DNA of 64,000 nt from Gordius sp. MW1 (lineage: Eukaryota > Nematomorpha > Gordioida > Gordea > Gordiidae). Below the pieces are notes generated by a model. It was not told the origin of the DNA, searched no databases, and saw only the letters and a list, made by a program, of their open reading frames with translations. Shown in pieces: positions 15,001 to 27,000 of this stretch (its first letter is position 1; the number at the start of each line of letters is the position of its first letter). The position numbers and the translations under genes were made by a program. The stretch is taken from the NCBI GenBank assembly GCA_964036665.1, contig OZ038530.1, forward strand, positions 19,056,001 to 19,120,000. The letters run 5' to 3'.

Positions 15001-18000
15001 GCGGGGGAGAGGGGGGGGGCATAAGGGGTGTTTTCAATAAATATAAAACGATTATAAAGTGAGATTTATCTGGCCATTCGAGAGCAGATTTTGAATTCAA
15101 TCCTTCAATTAAAAATTAATATTTTAATTCATTCTAAAATAATGACAGCTAAGAGATCCCCCTCTAAATATTCCCGGCAATAGCAATTTTAATCGCAAAA
15201 TTTAATTTCAAATATATTTTGAATTCCTCGCCTCTTGTAAAAGATAAAGACTTATTAATTATATAATGTCCCTTTTATTTTATATTTAAACTCTATTTTC
15301 AATATCAGAGAACGGCATCCCGCGCGACTCGACATATCACCACTTCCATGTAGCATGTACATGTTCATGTACTAATCCACCCTCTCTCTTCCTTCTCTCG
15401 TTGCAATGCATGCGCAAAACCAGATTTAAACCTATCAGATTTAAGTAAGTACTAAACTAAATATATAAAAAAATCATGGCACAACAAGGCAGGGTGTGGC
15501 GTGGGCTGGCTAGGCTCTTTATTACATCATTTTACATTCATTTCTTTTTTAACGTACAACATATCAAGGTATGTAGAAGTTGCAAATCATATTATTATAA
15601 ATAAAATAAATGAAAATTAAACTTTTTTTTATTATGTCAACTACTAATTAAGTCATAATCAATTAGAAAATTAAGTTTCTTATTAAATAATAAGCAATAA
15701 TTTAAATTAAGATGCTTAACTCATTTTTGTTACTCAGAAAAGTTCGATATTTTTTATGATCCTTATAAGCATTGTAAACGAGAAGTCTAAGTCAACAGGA
15801 CGTAGAGTGTTGGTGCCTTGTGAAAGCATAGTAATTAATAGCATGATATGCTTTTTGGAAATACCAAGTTTTTTCATTAAATGCCCAGATAACTTAAATA
15901 GTAAAACTTACTTACCCATGATGGCAAATTTTTTTAAACTGGTAAAATTTCATATTAATATTATATTTAATAATACAGTTTATTTCGTAAATGAAGTTAA
16001 ATTAAAAAAATTTATTTTAATTGATATGGTATATTAAGACAATTTTTGACCGCAAATCTTCAAAAATATATTTTCGAATATTAGAAAATCTTTGTCATAT
16101 AATAAGGCAATTTTCAAAAAAAAAAATTTCAATAGAAAATGTTGATTAAGACATTTGTCATCACTGTGACCGCAAATCTTCCCAAAAATATTTTTTATAA
16201 TAGTAGAACATCTTTCATTCATATAATAAGTCTATTTTAAAAAAAAATATTAATCTCAATAGAAATTGTTGATTATGACATTTGTCACCACTGTGACCGC
16301 AAAAATTCACAAAAATATTTTGAAAGGGTTAAAAAGGGCTTTCCGGCCCCCCCCCGGGTGAGAAAGAGAGTAAAAAATAAGAAGAGGGTCGATTCACCCC
16401 CCCCCCCTCTCCCCTGCATCAGAAAGAGGGTAAAAAATAAGGGGGGGGGGCAAAACACCCCCCATGCCCCCCCCCTTCCCGGGTGAGAAAGAGGGTAAAA
16501 AATAAGGGGGGGGGCTAAACACCCCCATGCCCCCCTCCCCGGATGAGAAAGAGGGTAAAAAATTAGGGGGGGGGGCAAAACACCCCCCTGCCACCCCCCT
16601 CTCCCTTGCATCAGAAAGAGGGTAAAAAATTAGGGGGTAGGGGGGCCAAACACCCCCTGCCCCCCATCTCCCTCGCATCTGAAAGAGGGTAAAAAATTAG
16701 GGGGGGGGCAAAAAACCCCTGCCACCCCCCTCTCCCCCACATCAGAAAGAGGGTAAAAAATAAGGGGGGGGGGGCAAAACACCCCCCATGCCCCCCCCTC
16801 TCCCCCTGATCAGAAAGAGGGTAAAAAATTAGGGGGGGGGGGGTAAAACACCCCCTGTGCCCCCCCCCCTCTCAGCCACATCAGAAAGAGGGTAAAAAAT
16901 AAGGGGGGAGGGGGGCAAAACACCTCCTATGCCCCCCTCTCCCCCACATCAGAAAGAGGGTAAAAAATAAGGGGGGAGGGGGGCAAAACACCCCCTATGC
17001 CCCCCCCCCCCCTCTCCCACATCAGAAAGAGGGTAAAAAATATAGGGGGGGGGGCAAAACACCCCCCATGCCCCCCCTCTCCCCCTGATCAGAAAGAGGG
17101 TAAAAAATTAGGGGGGGGGGGGGGGGTAAAACACCCCCTATGCCCCCCCTCTCCCCCACATCAGAAAGAGGGTAAAAAATAAGGGGGGAGGGGGGCAAAA
17201 CACCCCCTGCCCCCCCCTCTCCCTCGCATCAGAAAGAGGGTAAAAATATAGGGGGGGGGCAAAACACCCCCCTGCCCCCCCCCCCGCTTCTCTCCCGGAT
17301 CAGAAAGAAGGTAAAAAATAAGGGGGGGGGGCAAACACCCCACCTGCCCGCCGTTCATCCCCAGGTGAGAAAGAGGGTAAAAATAAAGGGGGGGGGCAAA
17401 TCTTCACAAATTTTTTTTTCATAAATAAAACATATTGATTCACTACCTACTTCTATAATGCATAATAATTAACTATAATTTACTGAATTTACTAGATTGT
17501 GACGTCATGATACATTTATTTATATTTTCTTAAATTAAAAGTTCATTACCTAAATCTAAATACACAAATATGATGAACAATATAAACAAATTGATATATT
17601 TGCATGCCCAACCCAAAACGACCAAAACCAAACCAAAAGGTTAATAATATTATCCACCCAAACCCTTTAGCTCTTTAATACACCCAAACCTAAACGCCAA
17701 AGGTGCCCCCAAAAAAAACACCCAAAACGCTTTGGGTGTTTTTTACGAAAACGCCAAACGCCAAAGCCCTCCCAAGAAAATTCACCTAACACTGAAAAGG
17801 TTGGGTGAAAAAAAACGCCAACAACTAAGCTTAGCAATACGCTGGGAAAAACCAGCCAGCCGTTTTTACAACACTAGTACTAACCATAGACTAGATAGAC
17901 TGTTCATCAACGCACAAAATGTGTACCCTTTTTTCCACCATGATGTGAACATGGTAAAGTGGTGATCATATAGAAATTAGTAATTTTCGCAAATTAAATA

Positions 18001-21000
18001 ATCATATAAAGGTAAATAAAAAAATATCGAATTGGGTAGATATCAAAAACAGCATTTTAAAATAAATATCATTTATACAATACATAAAAATTAAAAATGT
18101 AAAAACTGCGATTAAAGTTTGTTTAATAATATAGCGCCATCAATATTTTGTATAATATTAATTTATTCACGTTTGTTTTAATTTATAAACTAGTGAGGAA
18201 GGTAAATTGACTGTTATAGGGCAACATTACATGGTTAAATGCGCGAGTTGCACTCTTCAAAATGGAGGAAAATTAGACACACAATTAACCATATGCAACC
18301 TATGGCATGAGCAGTCTATCTAGTCTATGAAGAATATAATTATTTTACAATATTTAGGGTGACAGCGGTTATATTTGCGATTTTTAACTACATTTTAAAC
18401 AAGCACAATTAAATTATTGTATCGCGATGAAGATATTTTTTAAATTCTTGCAATTATTTGGGAAATAGGGAACAAAGAATCTAACCTTTATCGATTCGTG
18501 CTTGTGTTGGAATTTGATGATGAATTATTACCGAATACTTACTTCGCCAATAATAACAACTCCTTCACCTAAAGCAAAAACTTCCTCTAAGGTCACTGTA
18601 TATTTTTTTCTTACCCTAAATCAATAATTTTAATTAATAAATATTTTACCAACTATTATTCAATGGAAAAATAAATCATGCTATAGTGAAAACAAAGTTA
18701 AAATGTTAAATATGCAGTTAACGTTTTATCAGGAATTTTATATCGCGAGATTATTTTCCAACTGGTGTTTCCTTGGATTAAAAACCCTATAGATTGACGG
18801 ACATATGATTTTTGTATTGAAGTCTTTTGACTAACTTAGTCCGCCATTTTGTGTGAGGAATATGCGGACTTGTTTAATAAAATTTGCAAAAGTAATGTGA
18901 GAATAATGATGAAAAAATTGGAAAATTATTTTTGGATGCAAAAGTTTATCAAACATGGTGGCCTACACCCTTACTTAATACTTATGACCTGTTCGCCGGT
19001 CTATTATATCAATTAGTGTTGTAAAATCTGCTGCTGGGTTTTGTTTGATCGACCTTTGCTTTTATTCGATTAAAAATCAACGAACCAAATGTTTTTTCGC
19101 CTGTTTTTCTTAGTCGACCTTTAATATTAGACGGAATTTGAAAAACAAACCAGAGTAGACCATTAGTACAAGCAAACTCAAAAGTATACTAAACGAGACC
19201 TGTTGTAAAACGGCTGGGTTTTGTTTGGTCGGCGTTTGGTTTTAATCGGCTAAACATAAACGACCAAAGATTTTTTAGCCTGTTTTTTTAGTCGACCACT
19301 TTGCTTAGTCGAACTTTGACGGATTAGAGTCGCCCGTTAGGCTTAGCAAAATTAAAGGTCGACCAAACCAAAACCAGCCGTTTTTACAATCCTGTATTAT
19401 TATTAATCTATGGGTATTTCTTGATTTGGTGACTATAAATATTTAACTCTTTGCGTAGATTCCTACGACCATCGCCTCACTGCTATTGTCCAATTCAATG
19501 GACCCCTTTCCCCAAAATCAACGGTCCCAGACCAATGGAAACCTAGAGCTCAGATTTTATTTGGGCGATTTTAATCGCACTCAAAATCTCAACGATATGA
19601 AAATTGCGTTACGTCAATCCTTCTCAAATACCTATTCAAGCTTGCAGTCGTTCAGGTTTACGAGATTATTTTTTTCATTTTATTGTTTTTTTCAAAATTA
19701 GTTTAATTTCCATGATTTTTTTAGTGCAGTGAAGTGACTATTAATTTGACATTCATAAAAAATTTGTGTGGAAAAGTATGCTCTCATTTAAGGCGGGACT
19801 AATTAAAGAGGACATCATTACGAGATTGAGTTTTTTTGCAAAATCAATTTGATTTACATCATTTATTTTAAAGTTGAGTGAAGTGGCTATTTGATTTAAC
19901 ATGCGTTTATAATCTTCTAATCTAAGTATTAATATGAGCTTAGTTATGGCGAAAATAGTTTTAAAAAAGGACTTTGCCGTTTTTCATTGTATAGTGAAAG
20001 TAAAAAGCTCCTTTTTTCATTTTTAACGAAAAATTCTAATTTTTTGTGGGGTAATATTTCTATAGTACGGACTATGCTCGTGGGTCGGTCGAGTATGTAT
20101 CCAGAACCCTAGCTTCAATGGACCCAGCCCGAAGAGAGGATAAAGCATATATAACCGTGCAAACCTTAAATCAGTGCTTAATGCAAGTTTTGGAGTCCAA
20201 TCCTCAATGTCATTTTTCCGAAAGTCATTCAAGTGGAAGTGAATTAATATTGGAAAAAGGTGAAAGGCTTATTAAAACCTCCATTTCTGATCAATTATTG
20301 ATCGCTCGGGCGTCTATTAATACTATCGTGGGTAGCTTGCTGCGGTTGGATTTTGTAGTGCCAGATTTGCACCTTGACCCCTTGGTAGAAACCCGGCTAA
20401 AAAGCCAAATGAAGACCGATGAGGTTAATATTTTTTACTTAAATGTATGTTAATGTAAATAAATTTTTGATTAAAGTGTTTTAACTTTTACTACTTTGTC
20501 GATATTTATAGAGTTTTTCAAGGTTAAATTTGTTAGGTTGAGGTCTTTTGGATAAACGTTTGTTGTAGATCCTTTAATGAGTATCGATTAAGCATACAAA
20601 ATAGTTTTATGATTTAAGTATATTATATTTGTACACGTTGATTGAATGGAATAGCTTTGTCGATTTATTATCAAATTGGGGTCTCTTAGTCCAATTCAAG
20701 ACTTCTATTTATCGATACTTTATGGCATTCCCAATTATTTAAAGATAGGAAAATGGGTGACTACTAAAAAGATAATCAAAATTTTACTATTGTTAGGCAC
20801 TTCAATAAACGACAATTAATTGCAAAAATCATAATTACAATTATACCAAGCCTTTTCAAAGAAATTTCTTAATAAAATTGACAATTTGATGCACACCTAA
20901 AAATGTACATGTGTTTTCTATTATGTGGGAATTTAAAAATAGCTCGCGATCCATACGCGAGAGTTAAGGGTGAAAGCGACGCGACACAAAATTTTGAACC

Positions 21001-24000
21001 TCACATTATCAACGACCAGCTTTAAAACATCAAACTCCCGAGAAATTAATATTATAGAAGAGTTTTTGGGATTGGATCATAGCCATCCCCGCGTAGGATA
21101 TTTGAAAGAAAGATTCTACGCCTTGAAACGAGATGACAACCACAAAGAAAATGCTGTAGATAGCGCCTATAAACGGCGATACCCCGATATGGTAAGTGTC
21201 CTGGTAGTGCGTGCTCTGTTTTTATTGTCGATGTTGTGAGCGTTATTATATAAATAATATAATCTAGTTAGTTAGTTTGACATCTTTTTTGTAAAGTTTT
21301 ACTTTTTGTATTTTTTAATGTTAATTTTCTCCTTTTTTACAAACTTTTTTACTTTTTTTAATTTAAACTCAACTTAATTTTGCCTTTGAAACTTTTAAAA
21401 CGATATGTGTTGTTGTTGTTCTTATGTATGTTTTATCGCTATTTTTCTACTCGTACAGATATTTATTACATTTCTTCTTGTTTTCAATTTTTTGTTCGAG
21501 TATGAGCGTTAAGCTAAATAATTTAGATTACAATACAAAATGATTTGTTTCAACACATATTTAGTCAACTTTACATATTTTAAAATTGCAAAATTAAGGT
21601 GAAATTGTGTAGAAAGCAGGGTTTGCTTATTGACTAATATTAAGTAATAACATCATTAGTTATTTGGTGTATTTGTAAAACAAATTTAGACATGTTATAA
21701 CCACATGTATATCGTAAAACGTTATTCGTATATGCGTTTAGTTTTACGCCCTTCAACGCGATTGCCAAAAAATGGTGGTGACCTGTTTAACGCGACCTAC
21801 CCTCCTTAGTTTCAGTGAATATTTCCGAGACTTTATCAATTGCCTGCAACACAGCGACACGTGTAAAAATAAATTGGAAAATGTGTTGAAATCGTTCCCG
21901 GAGGAGAAAAGTAAACTGGCTGCATTGGAGAAAACGCTTCACAATTTTATCTTTAAACTGACCTTCACCTACGCCGAATTCATAGACATTTGGACTCCGT
22001 TCGTTAACGCACTCATTCAAGTAATCTTTGCCTCACATTTTAATTAAAGGATTTCTATAAATCTTATAAAAAAACAAGTTAGAATGATAAAAAATCCTTT
22101 ACCCAGTGTCATATATGTGAATGCATGAACGGAGAGTTGAATTTATTTTGACTTTTATTTCTATATCATTATCTACAGATTATATTATTGCTTTAATTGT
22201 ATGATGTTTTAATATTGTAAGCCAAAGCCGAGGTGATAAAATCATATTTCCATGTATTCACATATTTGACACCTGGATAGAACTTTTTGAAAGAAACTCA
22301 CTCTTCTTGTATGGGTGTCGGGAAGTGTTGTAAAAACGGCTAGGTTTAGTTTGGTCGCCCTTTGATTTTAGTCGACTAAACATAAACCAAAAAGAGAAAC
22401 AGACCAAAAAATCTTTGGTTTTTACGTTAAGTCGAGGTAAACCAAAGGTAGACCAAAAAACCCCCAGCCGTTTTTGCAACACTAGTGTGGGGTTATGTGG
22501 CATCCTAACATTTCTACATCCCCTATAATAAATCCTCTACTCGGGTTGTGGATTATATGTATGATGACTGATATCTCTTAATGTAAATGGTAGTGTGATA
22601 ACAGCCTTTATTGAAGTGTTAGTAGTTTTTATATGTTTGAGATGGACTTAGTTAAAGGGAAGAAGGGAGGGAAAAAATTCCTGCTTTTATATTAATTGTT
22701 CATGTATATGTTAATCGAAATTTATGCTGAAATCTTATCGTTATTTTGCACTTACGTAAAGTAATACCAAACTTTTTACCAGCCTTTAATTTAAATTCTG
22801 ACTAAGCTCACTTAGCTAATAATAATGATTTTAGTTTATATTTCTTGTAAAATGTTATTTAATAGGATTTTTAAATATTGCTAGAGAAAGAAGTTTTCTT
22901 TTTTGAAAAGCACCTATTCACAAATACTGTTTTTTTAACGAATATAATTCTAAACTTATTTTTATTATCGGCATTATAATTTTCTTATAAGTTTTTAGAC
23001 CCTTTATTATGATTTGGTGGTATTTTATTGCACGGCAATTGTATTTTATTATCATAAAACGCTCTAACTTCACAAAACTGAGCTTAAAATTTATAGTAGC
23101 CTCGAAATTTTACTTTTATTGACTATATTTACCGTTATCTAATATAGATGCTTATTGCGATAACCAATCTCATACATGCAACCTCTTATCTTTACGACAA
23201 AGCCAAAAGGATGTTTGAAGTAATTGAGTTTTTAAGTTTGAGTGTTAGAATTCTAGTTAAATTTACAACTATTTTCCTTCTAACACGGTTGTTATTTTCT
23301 AACAATTAATTAGGACGATGTTTTGAAAACCTCTCTGTGGGATCTTGTGGTGGAAAATGTGAGAAGACGGGCTAATTTTGAAGGAATAACTTTTTATGGA
23401 CCCCTGATCCATTATTCCTGCATTGCCTTACCCACCGAGTCTCTAGTTAACTACTTGACCACGAAGAGTACAAGCACCAACACCGGCCAAACTTTTACTC
23501 TTTTTAGGTTACTTTTATTTAAAACCTCGTTATGTATTTTTTGCAATTTGTTTATTTAACCATGGGAGTAGCCAGGTTTGGAATTAGAGGGGGCAATAGT
23601 AATTAAGGGAGGGGCAATATGCATTTTATTTGAAATATTAGCCATTATTATAATAAATTTTAAAGAATTTTTTGGATTTAGAGGGGACAGTCGCCTCTCC
23701 CTGTCACCCCCTATCTATGCGCATGTATTTAACTTAATGCTTGTATATATGCTTTTTACAATTAAATTTAGTGTATTGTTGAGGATGTGGTAACGTAACT
23801 TTGAGTAAATTTAAATTTTAAAGATATTGCTAGATACTGTACTCTAACATAGAGTTCGTTTGTCTGAAACTTGTTATTTTGTATTTTACACCTTTTATTC
23901 ATTGAAAATATCTTTTTAATCACACAAGCCAATCCACATTTTTGAGATGGAACTTTGAAATAATTTAATATTACTATTTGATTATATAAATGAGTGTATT

Positions 24001-27000
24001 ATAAGGTTAAAAAATTCATATTTTGTTATAAACTTAATAAAAATAGGTGTAGCTGAGGTCGCCCTAAATAAACATATGCAATATGACGGAACTCAGTAAT
24101 TATACATTTTTTATATATCAGGTTGTTGCTCTGGGTATTGCGCCATTATTTAAACCTCCGATTCCTGTCACCTACCCTTATATGGGACACCTCTCACTTC
24201 AAAGGACAAACTCTGATCATCCATAAAATTGCTTCGGTCTATCGCGACTTAGTTGAGCGGTATAAAGAAATTTCGGGCGAGGCAGGAAACGAGGATTGGT
24301 ATGTTATAAGGTTGGGGAAAGAAGAATCAACCAGATTTAAAGATATCGAAACTTCACTTACTCAAGATTTCGCTTTTCAAGTGTGCACAAATTTTAGACC
24401 CATATATATATATATGTTTAATATATATGTTTAAGATATCTTCATGCCTCTTTAGCTATATAGATTTGTTAAAAATTATAATTTTTAAGTTGTTAATTTT
24501 TTTACATTAATAGAGGTATGTTTCCAGATAATTGTGTATGATACATGCTAAAAATATTTAACTTACATTGTTTTTTAATGTTTTTAAAAGATTAAAATAT
24601 TTTAAGTTGATTTTTTTACATTAATAGAGGTATGTTTCCAGATAATTGTGTATGATACATGCTAAAATATATTTATTTTAAATTACTTTGTTTTTTAATG
24701 TTCTATGTATAATATTTAGGATGTAACATATATAAAAGTAATTTGTTGAGGTGTTTTTCACAGTTTTTAATAATTTAGTAGTTTTAAAGGCGATACAAAA
24801 TACGGAGGTAAATCAAAGCAGTCTAAAATTAGGACGGTTTTTAATTACATTTAAATGCTTTAATTTATAATGTGTTTGCGGTGTTTTCAATGCAAAACAA
24901 ACTTTTTATAGGATGAGACGTTGGATGAATCAAAGAAGAAGTCAAAACAAGCCCAGCAACCACAAACAACTGGTGGTGGAGGGGATAAGGGGCTGATTAG
25001 GCATAATTTGGGCGAATGTCTCCAGCATTTCAAACACATCTCGGAGCTTTTGTATTGTTCGAAGGGCGATATTTTGGGCAATAATTACGACGCATTTTAT
25101 AGCAACGATTTAATCATGAATCAACTATCGCATCTCGCTCTCAGCTATTCCTATAACATGGAATCTCCTATTATAAGTAATTTTATACGTGTGTATTCAT
25201 GGGCCTAGCTAGGATTGGATTTAGAGGGGGGGAATAATAATTTAGTGAGAAGCAAAATGATAATTGTTTTGAAATTTTAGCCATTTTCTATTAAATCTTT
25301 TGGATTAGAGGAGGACAGTGGCCCCTCCCTGCCAACCCCTGGCTACGTTATTGACAAACAAGTCCGTTGCTATTTAAACGTTAGCAAAAAGAATTTATGA
25401 AATTATAAGTTACACGGGGTGAGTCTCCTCGAACATACGGTTTATCGAAGATTTTAAGTGTTTTTAAGTTAATTTTTAGGTTTTTCAATTTTTAGGCCTG
25501 CTCCCTTCGAGAAAAAAGCCAGTTATTATTAGTAGGTAGAGTATATATATTAGTGGTGTAAAAATGGCTGGGTTTTGTTTGGTCGACCTTTGGTTAATCG
25601 ATCGACTTTGGGCCTTTGTCCCATGTTTTTATTTATTTCCTTATATTTTAGTAAACGAATACAAATTTTTGTCACTAAAATCGATGTTTTTTTAGCCGCA
25701 TGAGTGTGTAGCCTTCTCAAATACTTCGTTTTTGTCTCGTAATCAATCTGAAGAATAGTGTTTTCTTATCATTGACTACATTCGTCCTTATACATACATA
25801 CCTATTTAATATTTTCATATAATAATTTTTATATTCGAACAAAAAAACACGATATCTAGCTCAAGAACAAGATAGTTCACTTTTGTTGCACCATTTGCAA
25901 TGGTTGTGCGCCCGGGAACAAGCCACGCAACGACCTCGCCTCCTCAAAGATTACCAAAGCAAACCGTTCGATCCATATACCGACCCGCTCTCCGACCCAT
26001 CCCCTTTAAAATATATCCTCGCTTCGCTCAAAAATACGCTGAAAATTTTGTCAAAAGAAATTAATCAGATAGCAGTATCGCTGGGCTCAGACCACCCCAG
26101 CGCTAATGAATTGAGTTTAGCGCTTGGCAAAGTTATGGCTGTCGATCTATTTCAAATTCCCTTCGCTAATTTCGTGTTGGCTCTTCATCAGCTAATCGCT
26201 AAACTTCAGGTTTAGAATCCATGGCTTAAATTGCAAAATTAATGTATATGTTTTTGTTTTTTCTTCAAACATTATACATTTATGAATCTATATAATATGA
26301 CATTTTTAGAGTGCGTTCGTATTTTTCCCCCTCTAAATTTGGTTATTTGCGGTTGCGGTGGGTTTTGTATTAAAGTTTTGGTAGTTGATATTCGTTGGAT
26401 TATATGTTCAAAAATGCAATCAATATTAGTGAAACTAGGCAGCTGACTTTTTAGCGTTTCCAATTAAAATCAATATTTTTAGTTAAAAAGTTTATTTGTA
26501 CCAAGACGAAGTAGGTCAAATATATGAATCTAAATAAAAAACATGTATGGTTTTAATACAAAAGTCTATCTGAAACGGGCCAAGGGTCGGTAAATGCTTT
26601 AAAGCTGTATCACTTCATAAGAATTTCATCAAAAAAAATTCGCAATAAACTTCACTTTATTAACTGCATAGTTTTGGGAAAGAGGATACGGAGCTTCTTT
26701 TCCACAACACTCGATATCGCGATTTTTTGAATCCTTGGAAGAACGGTCCCACCTTATGAAATGCTACGTGTTTCAATCGTCTCTCAATCGTTTAGAAGCC
26801 GTAAAATGGAAATTAGAATCGCTTACCAACTTTTATCACTTCGACGTAGTCGACTTTTTAACGCTACAGGTTAAAAATTTGAAAACATTTTTTTGTTGCG
26901 TTTTGTGGTTAATACTTTAAACCACAATTTTAAGTGCATGTAAGCATAGACTAGATAGACCGCTCATTAACTTTTGAATTACTGTACCGCTTTTCCGCCA

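Larger units (their letters stand above)
13157..17876. mobile_element. Giant foldback transposon with hAT-like ends, 4,720 bp
   Basis: The outer tips are TAGTGTTGTAAAAA and its inverse, as in family A, flanked by the perfect 8-bp duplication GTACTAAC (13149-13156, 17877-17884), which fits the hAT pattern nTnnnnAn. Inside the tips are two long arms in inverted order: 13200-15040 and 16340-17822. Each arm has an outer unique part of about 430 bp that is nearly perfect between arms, then a minisatellite of about 68-bp units. The loop 15041-16339 is unique. No transposase is visible, so it must have moved using enzymes supplied elsewhere. It sits in the 7.2 kb midasin intron. Boundaries and duplication are read directly; the hAT assignment is inferred. 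Confidence 0.88.
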
